From NCBI RefSeq assembly GCF_001469955.1, contig NZ_LOPU01000040.1, positions 1 to 64,000 of the forward strand: a DNA stretch of 64,000 nt, read 5' to 3'. This document shows positions 15,732-25,318 of the stretch, piece after piece (positions within the stretch are counted from its first letter, which is position 1; the number at the start of each line of letters is the position of its first letter). The position numbers were made by a program, and so were the translations under genes. The notes under the pieces are model-generated. The model had not been told where the DNA came from. It searched no databases and was given only the letters and a program-made list of their open reading frames with translations. This DNA comes from Haloprofundus marisrubri. Its GTDB lineage: Archaea > Halobacteriota > Halobacteria > Halobacteriales > Haloferacaceae.

Positions 15732-16973
15732 TTATTCGGCGTCTGTTCGAAACAGACGCTTTGTCCGCCCCCACAACGACGCTGACTCCGATTCCTCATC
15801 ATTACTCGCCTGTCGACTCTCCTCTTCGCTCACTGACTCAGTATCGTCATCCGAGAGCTTCGACTCCAGTCGCTTGACCTCCGCTTCAAGCCACTCAATC
15901 CGCTTGTCTTTCCGCCTAACACGCGTTTCCAACGTCTCCACACGTTCTGCTAACAACCGATTCTTCTCACCCACGTACGCATCATCACGACTCTCAGAAG
16001 CCCTGGGCGACTCTGATGGCTCCGAGACAGTTTCAGTCGTCGCTTTTTTCGAGGGCGTATAGAAATCCGAGGTCGTCTGCACCGCCCGCTCGATGGTCTT
16101 CTCACCGTATGTCGACCCATCCGCGTAATGGACGTCGTCCCACTTCCCACGCAGCAACCCTGACTGTCGGAAGACCCGATCCATCTGCGCTTCGTCGCCC
16201 CCACTCCAAAACGCCAACAAACAACACAACGCCATATCCGCCTCCGAATTACTCTCATACCCACTCGGATTCCCATTCCAGAGTCGTTCGAACTTCGCGC
16301 CATTCGACGCCCCCTTCGCTTTCTCAACTAACTCCGTATCCGAGAGTCCACTCTCAGCATCTGTCGATTCGCCATCACTGGCTGTCACACGCTTAGGGTT
16401 GTTACCTGGCTGCGAGTCTCTCACATCCAAAAGATACTCTCGGTGAACTGCCTCTAACGCATCCTGTCTCCGCTTTACCGTCTGGGGTGTCCCGTCGACG
16501 TGCTCACCTGTCACCGTGAAGAAGCGAGCGTTGTCATAACACTCGATTTTCCCACGTCGATTCCGTCCGTCGGGGAGTTCACCTTGGACAAGTACGTGAA
16601 ACCCACTTCCCGACGGCGACACCTCGGTATACGAGTCTAATCTCTCAATAATATCCTGTACATCCTCGTCGACGTCACCCGACTCTGGGTCACGACAATC
16701 ATCGAGATCGACGCCGACAATCGGATCCTCGTTAGTGAACACAAATCCGAGTCCATCCGCACCCCCAGACTGGAGATATTTGAGTGCGGTTTCGAAGTCC
16801 GACCACGTCTCAGAATCTGTCGACGACGCAAACGAACCCACTCTAGGCTCAACCGGGATTTTTGTCGACTTCCCACCACGTTTCTCGCTCCGCCAACACA
16901 CCCATTGGTCTCGCTCAACCAGCACATCCGGCAATCCATCCAGTATCAACTTTCTAGTAGTTTCGTCACTCAT
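15732..16973 (-). CDS. Prim-Pol/NrS-1-type primase-polymerase, plasmid replication
   Basis: 413 residues. The N-terminal 180 residues match the phage NrS-1 polymerase-like primase fold: WVCWRSEKRGGKSTKIPV, GLGFVFTNEDPIVGVDLDDC with the catalytic Asp pair, SPSGSGFHVLVQGELP, and KIECYDNARFFTVTGEHVDG. Residues about 230-300 form a helical region (SDTELVEKAKGASNGAKFERLWNG) typical of such plasmid primases. A coiled coil follows (LAERVETLETRVRRKDKRIEWLEAEVKRLESKL). It lies beside the TraG-like gene and the iteron cluster, so it probably primes plasmid replication. It lacks a helicase domain. Confidence 0.78.
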   Translation of the reverse strand: MSDETTRKLILDGLPDVLVERDQWVCWRSEKRGGKSTKIPVEPRVGSFASSTDSETWSDFETALKYLQSGGADGLGFVFTNEDPIVGVDLDDCRDPESGDVDEDVQDIIERLDSYTEVSPSGSGFHVLVQGELPDGRNRRGKIECYDNARFFTVTGEHVDGTPQTVKRRQDALEAVHREYLLDVRDSQPGNNPKRVTASDGESTDAESGLSDTELVEKAKGASNGAKFERLWNGNPSGYESNSEADMALCCLLAFWSGGDEAQMDRVFRQSGLLRGKWDDVHYADGSTYGEKTIERAVQTTSDFYTPSKKATTETVSEPSESPRASESRDDAYVGEKNRLLAERVETLETRVRRKDKRIEWLEAEVKRLESKLSDDDTESVSEEESRQASNDEESESASLWGRTKRLFRTDAE

Positions 16974-16994
16974 TGATTTTCCTCACTCATGGCC

Positions 16995-17010
16995 GCGCCC
17001 CTCCGGGCGC
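16995..17010 (-). promoter_or_regulatory. GC palindrome upstream of primase
   Basis: GCGCCC-CTCC-GGGCGC lies 22-37 bases upstream of the primase ATG. On the plus strand it is followed by CAGAAAAAAT, comparable with the palindrome upstream of TFB. Confidence 0.4.
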
Positions 17011-17082
17011 CAGAAAAAATCTCTCTCTGCTCGCTTTGCTCACTTCCAACGGCCTCGCCCCCCTCTATACTAGTTGGTTTTT

Positions 17083-17245
17083 GGGTGGAACACGCCCGGT
17101 TTTCGAGTGAAAATCGCATGACGTAGCGATGTTCCATCCATTTTCCCGAGATGGTCAGTGTTCCACCCAAATTCCGAATGGCTGGAACACGACGCTGTCT
17201 TGCGATTCCGTGGCTGAGAGCAAACCACAAAGATGGGTGGAACAC
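17083..17245. repeat. Iteron-like cluster, candidate origin or oriT
   Basis: Five copies of an 11-base motif GGGTGGAACAC or close variants: 17083-17093 (+), 17130-17140 (-, one or two changes), 17158-17168 (-, exact), 17180-17190 (+, GGCTGGAACAC) and 17235-17245 (+, exact). A small inverted repeat ATCGC...GCGAT (17113-17130) lies among them. This is the only sizeable gap between the primase and the TraG-like gene. Iteron clusters beside a replication gene often mark a plasmid origin or its control region; a transfer origin or an operator is also possible. Confidence 0.6.
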
Positions 17246-17298
17246 CCTCTGTTTCACAGCATGTCGACACCCAGTGTCACTCTCTTCTTTCCCGCCCC

Positions 17299-20200
17299 TC
17301 ATTCAGTGTCACTCTCCTGGGGGGAATCGATATCGAACCCAACGAAAACACGAACAAGTTCCCCATCAAGTCGTCGCCGATCGCTCGTGAATTCAATGTG
17401 ATCCCCAAGCTTTCGGGAGAACCAACTCGGGCTCACAGGGTCGTGGTCATGTCGCTTTGCCCACGCTTCATAGACTGCTCGTACGTCGCCCTTTGGGAGC
17501 ACTGTTTCTCCATCTTCGACAAGACACTCTTCGACAAACGTCTCGAATGTGACGTCGGTCGTGGGTTGTGTTCCCGACTCGGGAGACGCTGGCTGAATAG
17601 TTCCATCAAGGAGTGTGGTGAGTGGCTTCAACTCGCCATCCTCATAGACAGCAGGCTCACTATCTTCTCGGAGTATCACAATACCATACGATGACTGCGG
17701 ATATGCTGGTGCTGGCAACTCCTCTGCTGGGATGAATGGCTTGTTGATTGTCACCCACTCAGCTTCAAGCGCTGCTTTCGACTCATAGACGTGAATCTCA
17801 CCACGCTCATAGACGAGATACTCCTCTACCGGGTGGTCGTAACTGTATGTTGCTGGCACACGATCTTTGGTGACTTTGTCCCACTCAGAAACACGGAAGT
17901 GTTCTGTGTCACTGCCATCGCGGAGGACAATTTCGTCTCCATCTTTTATCCACACAGAACGCCTTGAGTCGTCTCCGCTTGCTGGCCGGATGGCCGTTAC
18001 GCCACCCTGTTCGGTCGCACCGCCATTGAACGTCAACGGCGAATCGTGTGTATAGAACCGTGTCTCGCCGTTCGATAGTTCACGAACTGGGGGTGATAGA
18101 ATAGTCTCAATTCGTTCAGCCCAGTAAGCCTCTGTCTCGCCTGTTCGGACGACAAACAGCGGAACTGCGCTCTCTGCTTGTGCCTTCTGGAGGTTCGTGA
18201 GGACTTTCGTTGGGTACTCTGGCGTCGTCGTCTCGACCTCAATCGCGAACGGTGATTCGAGGTCTGGATGGGTCGCTCTCGCGTCTGGTTTCTCACTTCC
18301 ATCCTGGGTGAGAATCGAGACGGTGAATCTAAGCGCGGACAGCGCCTGTTCAATCTCCAAGAGCGCCGCGTCGTGATCGCCCCCACCAGCGGATCGAACG
18401 TCGCCTGTATCGGGTTCGGCTGCTGTTTCACCCGCCTCCGTGAGCTTAACGATGAGTTCGTCGGCGTCGATATCGACGGTGGTGTCGAGCAGTCGCGACC
18501 GTTTACGAATCTCGGTGAGTTCCTCATAATCCGGTGGCTCGGCCTCGACCCGCTCGTACAACGCTCGCAGTGTCTCATCGACGGTCTCGACACTCACCCA
18601 CTCATTATCGTCGCGAACGCCTTCACGGAGTTGTACGCTTCGGACGGTCTTCGCAATGGCTACATCCAACTCATCGGTGGTGACATCAAGCAACTCACCT
18701 AATTCGTCAGGCGTTTTCGCTGTTGGCTGACTGTTGTCTCGGGGGACGCCGAACTCCTGCTGTGTCCGTTCGTGCACGCGAGACAGCGCGTCTTGGAATC
18801 GCTGTTCTTCAGTACTCGAGAGTGGAGATGTACTCTCTGGGTGCCCTGCTGGAATCGGGAGTGGTTTGACGTTGAACGGATACGGGCCGGTTTCTCCGAA
18901 CGTCGGACTCGGGAGTTGGGCAATCCACTCACCACGTGGGAGCGATCGAATCCGATTGGCGAACGCTTCGGGATCCAACTCCTCGTGAGCAATTGCGTTC
19001 GCTAGCTCGCGGTCAACGTTGATCTTCCCGACGAGCAACGTCCCGATGTTGTTGAGCAGATTGAGGTAAAGACGTCGCCCACCCTCGGCTCGCATCTGTT
19101 CGGGGAACTGCATCGCCAGCCCCACTGAGAGTCGGAAGCTCCGTCCTTTCTCAAGCAAGTTGTTGAGGACCTCAGAAGCCGCGACAGACGCCGCCTCGTC
19201 AATCATGAGGTTAACCACGTAATCGTCAGGGCGCTGGGTCAGGTCGTCTTCGTGCGTCCGGAGAGCATCCTCTAACAATGCAAAGATGAGTGCCGTCAGG
19301 ATCTTTGCGGCCTCGTCACTCACCTCACCGAGGTCGAACAAGATGACCTGATTACTATCGAGAACCTCTTGCAGATCGAGCTGCTGGGCAGTGTTATCGA
19401 AGATTTCTCGGAGATTATCGTTCTGTGAAATGTATGCAAGGCGGTTGGTGAGCCCTTTACGAGTAGTTGAGAACGACTGTGCGTCCGTATTGACCCTCCG
19501 GCGGAGTTCACGCTGGGCAGCGACATCAGTTGTCTTCGGTAAGGCCGCTTCATCCGGATTCGGTGGACCGGCGGCCGCAAGTTGGTCCGAGATATGCTCG
19601 AGTTGTTCGTGTCCAAAGAAGTCGGTGCTTTCGCGATAGTTCCCGTTTTCACGACCATACTCCTCGTCGAACAGCGCCTTGATGAGCGACTCAATGAGAA
19701 TCGGGGAGGTGACTGCGCGTCGAAAGAGGTCCTTCCCCATGACGAGTTCGAGGATTTGTCTGTACTGGTCGGCTTTGCGCTTGACAGCATCTGTCCGCCG
19801 GACGCCTCGCGAGAGTGCTGGGCGGAGGTCGAAAAAGCAGAGTCCAGGCAGGATATCGGGAAGCGTGAAGTGCAGCACGTTCTCTTCGAGGTCATCCATC
19901 CCGAAGCGGCGACCGTGAGCTCGCATATAATTCTCGGCGAGGCCGTCGCCCTTGTGGTCGAGAACAATGATTGGGCCATCGGTGTTGGCGTACGCCGAGA
20001 GAATATCGTTGAGTAGTGCCTTCGACTTTCCGCCACCCGTTGTTGCCGCCCGGAGGTAGTGTGTGACCAGCGACGATGTCGGAATACACACCGACTCATC
20101 TTCGGGCGTCCCGTTTTCGTCGATGGCATGGCCAATCGCCATTCCCTCACGAAAGCTCTCCATGTGGTCGTGATGGGGCAAGGGTAGTGAACTCCGGCTT

Positions 20201-21237
20201 TCCTGTTTGGAGCGCGTTCGACGCGACCCCTCAACGCTGAGTTCACTCCCAGAGGGAATCGTGATGAATTGCGTGAGTTCACGCCCATTACACACGAAAT
20301 CCGGTGTCGTTCGACCCCGGCCCGTAACGAGCTCTCGATTGAGGAGTCGGTCCAACGTACTGATTGAATGGCTACGTCCCTTATCGCGAAGCCGTTCACG
20401 CTCAACCTCATAGAACTCTCCACCAATCGAGTCAAAGACGGTCATCAAATCATCGAGTTGGGCATCCACCATCCCTTCGTCCGTCTCGGCCGGTGGAACA
20501 GCAACCGCTCGGAGGTTCACGGTGAACGTACGTCTCGGGTTTTTCGCGCGAATTTCTTCGAGACGTTGTCTCGTATTATCGCTGAGAGACTGTTCCTTCT
20601 CAGCGAGCGTACGCGTGTCAATGAAGACGGTGCTGACTGCTTTGTCGATGAGCGTGTCCGTCTGATTTCTGAGGTCGAGCTTTCGATTTTCGGCCGCAGA
20701 CGACCAATCAGGCTTCCGCTGGAAGAGCACTTGAAAGACAACTGGTGCCTCAACGTCGGAGAGTTCGTCGATGAGTGAAACGAGGGGAAGTGAGGGCCCA
20801 TCATCAAAGGACCATGAGTCTGCGTTACTTCGAGTGAGCAGCATCATCCAATCCTTGCTGCGTACGCTCGAAGCATTCCACTGCACGCCTTGTGGTGACA
20901 GTTCTTCCTCAGTCACATCGTCTGTGAGGAATTTCGATTCCAGATCTATGGATTCACGCGAGATATCGAACGACGACGGATAGATTCGCGTAAGGCGTTC
21001 CTCAAGTGTTTCAAGGTGTTTGTCGGCTCCGTAGTAGAACTCGACTGGCTCCTCAGCGCCTTCGCTCACGACGAGAAACTCGAACGTCGGTGGTGGATTC
21101 GAGTGTAAGGGATTCAGTCGCTGTGTGAGCGAGGATTGCTCGGCTGTGAGTTTGTGCAGGCTCTCGATTGTAGTTGGTATCGTGCTCGTGTGGACTGTTT
21201 CGGAGGTGGGCGTCACCCGAATGTATTCACGAGTCAC
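17299..21237 (-). CDS. TraG/HerA-like coupling ATPase with extra domains
   Basis: 1312 residues. A P-loop motor of the HerA/TraG type: Walker A ATTGGGKSKALL (about 398-409), LDHKGDG (about 427-433), Walker B NLMIDEAAS (about 676-684). In conjugation such ATPases pump or recruit DNA to the channel. Beyond the motor, residues about 955-1060 have a PD-(D/E)XK nuclease-like pattern (KPDARA...FAIEVETTT...KVLTNLQKA). The last 80 residues (VLPKGDVRAVYEAWAKRH...WFSRKLGDHIE) resemble the C-terminal winged helix of P4/D5-type primases. It lies in the same minus-strand block as the VirB-like genes. The domain assignments outside the motor come from pattern recognition only. Confidence 0.78.
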   Translation of the reverse strand: MTREYIRVTPTSETVHTSTIPTTIESLHKLTAEQSSLTQRLNPLHSNPPPTFEFLVVSEGAEEPVEFYYGADKHLETLEERLTRIYPSSFDISRESIDLESKFLTDDVTEEELSPQGVQWNASSVRSKDWMMLLTRSNADSWSFDDGPSLPLVSLIDELSDVEAPVVFQVLFQRKPDWSSAAENRKLDLRNQTDTLIDKAVSTVFIDTRTLAEKEQSLSDNTRQRLEEIRAKNPRRTFTVNLRAVAVPPAETDEGMVDAQLDDLMTVFDSIGGEFYEVERERLRDKGRSHSISTLDRLLNRELVTGRGRTTPDFVCNGRELTQFITIPSGSELSVEGSRRTRSKQESRSSLPLPHHDHMESFREGMAIGHAIDENGTPEDESVCIPTSSLVTHYLRAATTGGGKSKALLNDILSAYANTDGPIIVLDHKGDGLAENYMRAHGRRFGMDDLEENVLHFTLPDILPGLCFFDLRPALSRGVRRTDAVKRKADQYRQILELVMGKDLFRRAVTSPILIESLIKALFDEEYGRENGNYRESTDFFGHEQLEHISDQLAAAGPPNPDEAALPKTTDVAAQRELRRRVNTDAQSFSTTRKGLTNRLAYISQNDNLREIFDNTAQQLDLQEVLDSNQVILFDLGEVSDEAAKILTALIFALLEDALRTHEDDLTQRPDDYVVNLMIDEAASVAASEVLNNLLEKGRSFRLSVGLAMQFPEQMRAEGGRRLYLNLLNNIGTLLVGKINVDRELANAIAHEELDPEAFANRIRSLPRGEWIAQLPSPTFGETGPYPFNVKPLPIPAGHPESTSPLSSTEEQRFQDALSRVHERTQQEFGVPRDNSQPTAKTPDELGELLDVTTDELDVAIAKTVRSVQLREGVRDDNEWVSVETVDETLRALYERVEAEPPDYEELTEIRKRSRLLDTTVDIDADELIVKLTEAGETAAEPDTGDVRSAGGGDHDAALLEIEQALSALRFTVSILTQDGSEKPDARATHPDLESPFAIEVETTTPEYPTKVLTNLQKAQAESAVPLFVVRTGETEAYWAERIETILSPPVRELSNGETRFYTHDSPLTFNGGATEQGGVTAIRPASGDDSRRSVWIKDGDEIVLRDGSDTEHFRVSEWDKVTKDRVPATYSYDHPVEEYLVYERGEIHVYESKAALEAEWVTINKPFIPAEELPAPAYPQSSYGIVILREDSEPAVYEDGELKPLTTLLDGTIQPASPESGTQPTTDVTFETFVEECLVEDGETVLPKGDVRAVYEAWAKRHDHDPVSPSWFSRKLGDHIEFTSDRRRLDGELVRVFVGFDIDSPQESDTE

Positions 21238-21306
21238 TTACAAACACCTCTCTGAGCAGACTCTACAGTTGAGGGGTTCTCTGAGCGGTGCAGCGGTCGA
21301 AGTGAG

Positions 21307-22359
21307 TTAGTTGTCGTCATTATTCCGAATACGAAGGATCTCAAGTAGGCGGTCCTGTGCGGCGATACACTTGTCTCGAAATACCCGATCGTGAGGCACT
21401 CGAGCGATAATATAGGCGGTGCTCACAGTCGGTGTCAGTGCGGCCAAGAGTGGTGTGGTGAACGATGGGAGTGAGGCAGGGGGGCCGACAAGGAATGATG
21501 TGAGTGCGAGGATGAATCCGTATCGGGCGGGGAATTCCCAGAGTTCGCGATGGGGCTCCCAGACCATCCGAACAAGGTCTAATCGAAGTGCGTCTTTAAT
21601 CTGGTACGCAATCCCCAGCGATCCGAGGAACCAGAAGATTCGGGCTCCGAAGCGACGACCGACTGGCGTGTCCCCGGATGCAACGAGGATGAGTGTGACT
21701 GCACCATAGAGCCCAATGACGGTGTAGACAGCAAGTGCGTACCACTTCGGTGGGTTCCACTCGCCGGCCCAGCCCGTAGGGTCATTGCGTTCCCGCTCGG
21801 CAATGTGAGTGAAGTAGACAACGCCAAGCAGGCCGGTGCATGACCAAGCAAGCGTGCGTATCGGTACGGAGCTTATTGCTGTGAGTGCTACAATCGACTG
21901 GTCGAACCACTGCATGCCGGCATCTGGAGAGACGAAGAGAGCGCCAACGACTGCAGCAATGACGGGAATCAGCAGGAGTGTTCCGCCGACGAGTATGCCA
22001 AAAACGCCGAGGCGGCGTCCAAAGAGGAATCGAGCCGTTGGATCGGTGACGTAGTCACGGATGGTTTCTGGGAAGTGTCGGATTTTTCCCCGAATCGAAG
22101 TCGGTGGCTGTGGCTGCTCTGCCGCTCGTTTTCTTCGAACGGATTCCTTCCAATCGTCACGCCCCTCACAGTCACGGCAGAGCACGACGTGATTCTCTGC
22201 TGTGAAGACGTTATTCTCCAATAGGAGAACGTTGAAATCACCAATATCATGACCATCAACGACTTTTCCGCAGACTTCGCAGTGAGAACTCTCTCTTCCC
22301 AGAGCCTTCTGAAATGACTCAAACATCTTGTAATTTGGAGGAGGATTATCGTCTGGCAT
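21307..22359 (-). CDS. Zinc-finger membrane protein of secretion operon
   Basis: 350 residues. The N-terminus holds a Cys4 finger (HCEVCGKVVDGHD...VLCRDCEGRDDW, residues about 26-68) that recalls an HNH knuckle without a clear catalytic His-Asn set. About seven hydrophobic segments follow (VFGILVGGTLLLIPVIAAVVGALFV, WYALAVYTVIGLYGAVTLILVA and others). The cytoplasmic zinc finger plus membrane helices could dock the ATPases or DNA at the channel. It is 2 bases downstream of the VirB4 gene, so clearly in its operon. I know no homologue with a defined job. Confidence 0.7.
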   Translation of the reverse strand: MPDDNPPPNYKMFESFQKALGRESSHCEVCGKVVDGHDIGDFNVLLLENNVFTAENHVVLCRDCEGRDDWKESVRRKRAAEQPQPPTSIRGKIRHFPETIRDYVTDPTARFLFGRRLGVFGILVGGTLLLIPVIAAVVGALFVSPDAGMQWFDQSIVALTAISSVPIRTLAWSCTGLLGVVYFTHIAERERNDPTGWAGEWNPPKWYALAVYTVIGLYGAVTLILVASGDTPVGRRFGARIFWFLGSLGIAYQIKDALRLDLVRMVWEPHRELWEFPARYGFILALTSFLVGPPASLPSFTTPLLAALTPTVSTAYIIARVPHDRVFRDKCIAAQDRLLEILRIRNNDDN

Positions 22360-22361
22360 GA

Positions 22362-24266
22362 CTACACCCCATTAGTGGTATTTTGAGGGTCGTCAACCGC
22401 TTCGATGAGTTGAGCTTCTTCCTCCAACGCAGTCACTTTGACCGGGTAGGTTCCTTCGTCCTCTACCGAGACGAGTGCGTGGCTGTATCCACGGTCTCGA
22501 TCACCGGGCTTTGCGTTGCGAATGAACTCTGCCTCACGGGACGTCAGCCCGAGCTTCATACGATTCTCCTCAGAGAGACCTGGAAGCCGATAGAGGATTT
22601 TCATCGAGCAATTGTTCGCGATGGTCTCTGCCCGTGGATGAATGAAGAAGTCCTTGAGCTCCTGAGTGATGAGATGGATGCTCAAATCATAGTGGCGAGA
22701 ATGGCGTGTAGCGCGGTCAAGCCACTGTAGACTCCCCTCGTGCTCCATGAGGTAATGAGCCTCGTCGACGGCGAGAATAACGCGCTTGTCCGTCTCTTTG
22801 GCTCGCTGGTAGACACTGTCGAAGAGCAATTGCATCATCAACGCAATCTCACGATCGGCCTCACCCTGCTGAAGATCCAGATAAACAACCTTCTCACCGG
22901 AGATGTTGACCTCCGTTTCACCGGCAAGGTTCGAGAACTCGCCATTTCCCATGAATGGACGCATCGCCATTCGGAGCTCGGCAGCGCGTTCTTGCCACTT
23001 CTCAACCTCTAGCCTGGTCGGATCGGCTGCCTGTTCATCAACCGAGTCAAGAAACGCCTCCGCATCCTCAGCAATCTCGGCAAGAATACCAACTACATCG
23101 CGAATCGTCGGACTCGTATTGCCGTGTGTGGAGGGATCCGATGTGATTCCATTCCGGCGGTACGCTTCCCGAACAGTAGTGCCAAGGACTGCACGCTCTT
23201 TCTTATCAAGCCCATTGCCGACATGCGCAAAGAACGTATCAAAAAAGCCCATGACGCTACTGAACCGCTGACTGAAGGGATCGATATCAGGGACTTCCCG
23301 CAGTACACGTGCTGGTGTCTGCTTGATTTCTAAGGGATTCAAGCCTCGAGTACCGCCGACCACGATGTGTTCCGCATCGAGGGCATCAGAGAGGCTCCGG
23401 AAGCCCTCTAACGGGTCGATCATGAGAAGAATCGTATCCGGATCTTTAGCGAGTTGGCGCAAGTTCAGGAGCTTCGTCCCGAACGATTTTCCGGACCCAA
23501 TCTTCGCTGCGGTGAGAATGTTGTATCCGTTCTCGCGGTCGAATCGATCCATGACGACCGGGGCGTCCGTTGTTGCATGAAATCCGACGAGTACCCCACT
23601 CTCCTCTATGAGCGTCCCAGCAGAGAACGGAAAGAGTGCACCAGCAGCCTTCCCCAGCATCGGTGTTGTCTGCTCAAGTGTATCTTTCCCAATCGGACTA
23701 TTGCTCACAAGCCCTTTGTCCTGGGCGTAGTCGACAGACTTCGTGACGAGACGCTGTTTCATCAACTCTGATTGCAACCGGGCCGTCGTCTCTTTGACCT
23801 CCTTTTTCGTGTTCCCACGAATCGTGAGATAGACCGCAACCTCGAAGACACGCTGCGAGCCGTCGGTGAGCTGGGCAAGGACTTCCTTGTGATCCTGGAG
23901 TCGACGCTGCGTTGCGCCGAGTGAGGCACCACCACGAAGTTCTTTTTCTCGTCTCGTCGCATCGAGATTGGTGATCGCTCGCTCAAACTCGTTGATTGCT
24001 TGCTCTGAGTCACGGGGGCTAGCGTGAATTGAGATGTCGATATCGGCGCTTGGGTGTGTTGTCAGCATATCCAGCAAGCCGGGAGTTGCCGCTGCCGGAA
24101 AATCAGCGAAGAACAAAGTTTTCGCCCAGCGTTCGCCTGTCTGTGTGATATCGGATTCAAGCTTGATGCTCGACGGTGCAACATTCTGTGCGTGAACCCG
24201 AGTGTAATTCTCCTCAGTATCGTTCGCTTCGAGACGGGTGAACCGCTCGATGAGTGTTTTCAGCAT
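22362..24266 (-). CDS. VirB4/TraC-like secretion ATPase
   Basis: 634 residues. It powers type IV pilus or DNA-channel assembly. Walker A is AAKIGSGKSFGTKLL (about 257-271), Walker B is RVILAVDEAHYLM, then RATRHSRHYDLSIHLITQE and NCSMKILYRLPGLSEENR, all typical of VirB4 C-domains. The N-terminal third (DITQTGERWAKTLFFADFPAA...) matches the VirB4 N-domain. It starts 2 bases after the VirB3/PrgI-like gene ends, in a tight operon. A decayed relative of the same family lies at 34600-35055. Confidence 0.88.
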   Translation of the reverse strand: MLKTLIERFTRLEANDTEENYTRVHAQNVAPSSIKLESDITQTGERWAKTLFFADFPAAATPGLLDMLTTHPSADIDISIHASPRDSEQAINEFERAITNLDATRREKELRGGASLGATQRRLQDHKEVLAQLTDGSQRVFEVAVYLTIRGNTKKEVKETTARLQSELMKQRLVTKSVDYAQDKGLVSNSPIGKDTLEQTTPMLGKAAGALFPFSAGTLIEESGVLVGFHATTDAPVVMDRFDRENGYNILTAAKIGSGKSFGTKLLNLRQLAKDPDTILLMIDPLEGFRSLSDALDAEHIVVGGTRGLNPLEIKQTPARVLREVPDIDPFSQRFSSVMGFFDTFFAHVGNGLDKKERAVLGTTVREAYRRNGITSDPSTHGNTSPTIRDVVGILAEIAEDAEAFLDSVDEQAADPTRLEVEKWQERAAELRMAMRPFMGNGEFSNLAGETEVNISGEKVVYLDLQQGEADREIALMMQLLFDSVYQRAKETDKRVILAVDEAHYLMEHEGSLQWLDRATRHSRHYDLSIHLITQELKDFFIHPRAETIANNCSMKILYRLPGLSEENRMKLGLTSREAEFIRNAKPGDRDRGYSHALVSVEDEGTYPVKVTALEEEAQLIEAVDDPQNTTNGV

Positions 24267-24268
24267 TG

Positions 24269-25318
24269 TCAGAATCGCCCCGAATTAGTGCCGGTCACAA
24301 TGGGAACAGAGCGAACGCGTTCGTTCTGTTGTCCCGAACTTGGCCCATAGTGTGTTCGTTCGCCACTCCAGTACTCTTCGAGCAATGCAGCGAGTTCATC
24401 AGCCGAGACTCGTTGGACCTCACATCCCTCTAAATCTCGGATACCGCTTTCGACCGCCCGTATTCGATGCTCTACTTCCTCTTTCTGTCGTTCGCGGATC
24501 TCTTCGTAGGTGAGTTGCGTGCTCTCTGCTCCGAGTATTCGAATACACCCGCCGATTACTGGGAGCGTACTGAGTTTCGAGATAGCCCCTCGCTCGGCCA
24601 ACTGTACGTCGTGGATACTCACTGGGATGAGGATGTGATATTCACGAACACAGGTTCCACGACTCACGAATTCCGCAGGGAACCGTTCGTGGTATACTCG
24701 GATGATGTCTCCGAGGGCGGGGTTCTCGACAACGTCCGGGTCGTCGAGCCGTTCGCGGTACCCGGCTGTGATGCGCTCTGGTTCAACGGGCCGGGCGGTT
24801 GAATGGATTTGTAAATCGAAATCCAGTGCGTTTAGCATACTTCCGAAGGAATTGGCCATCGCCTCCCACTCTTGATCGGTTGCGAGTGAGAGATTCGCTG
24901 GGCTCACTTGGAGTGCAGCTACGAGGTGTCCGTCGGTGCGTTCGACCAGATTCGAGACCGGCAGAAATCGCTTTACTTGGGTGAGTGAATCAGGCTGGTT
25001 GGCAGGCGATTCAGCGACTGCGGTTTTGGTGTGCTCTGCTTGTGAGAATTTGATCATGTCCGTTAGCCACTCATGTGGTGATTTGTGACTGGGGGTGACG
25101 AATACGAAGGCAGCAGTTGCGAGGAGAAGTCCGATTGCTGCGATGAGTCCGCCAATATTGAGCCACTGTGGTGTCGCAAGGAGGATGAACCCACAGACTA
25201 TCCCAGCGGGGATGAACAACTTCAGGTCGTTGAGGCTGTAGTCGATCTCAATCCCGAAGATTTCGTCGCTTGTTCCGAATTCATCGAGGATTCGGCGTGA
25301 GGGGTCGCGGTGGCTCAT
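24269..25318 (-). CDS. PrgI/VirB3-like membrane protein
   Basis: 349 residues. Near the N-terminus a hydrophobic hairpin (LKLFIPAGIVCGFILLATPQ and GLIAAIGLLLATAAFVFV) is the pattern of PrgI/VirB3 proteins. The rest is a soluble domain (VSNLVERTDGHLVAALQVSPANLSLATDQEWEAMANSFGSMLNALDFDLQIHSTAR) like the beginning of VirB4/TraC. It overlaps the VirB6-like gene by 4 bases and abuts virB4. PrgI plus VirB4 commonly act together in archaeal and Gram-positive conjugation. Confidence 0.75.
   Translation of the reverse strand: MSHRDPSRRILDEFGTSDEIFGIEIDYSLNDLKLFIPAGIVCGFILLATPQWLNIGGLIAAIGLLLATAAFVFVTPSHKSPHEWLTDMIKFSQAEHTKTAVAESPANQPDSLTQVKRFLPVSNLVERTDGHLVAALQVSPANLSLATDQEWEAMANSFGSMLNALDFDLQIHSTARPVEPERITAGYRERLDDPDVVENPALGDIIRVYHERFPAEFVSRGTCVREYHILIPVSIHDVQLAERGAISKLSTLPVIGGCIRILGAESTQLTYEEIRERQKEEVEHRIRAVESGIRDLEGCEVQRVSADELAALLEEYWSGERTHYGPSSGQQNERVRSVPIVTGTNSGRF

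Noticed and set aside
17083-17245. CRISPR array
   Set aside because: The repeated unit is only 11 bases, occurs in both orientations and has uneven spacing; no cas genes are present.
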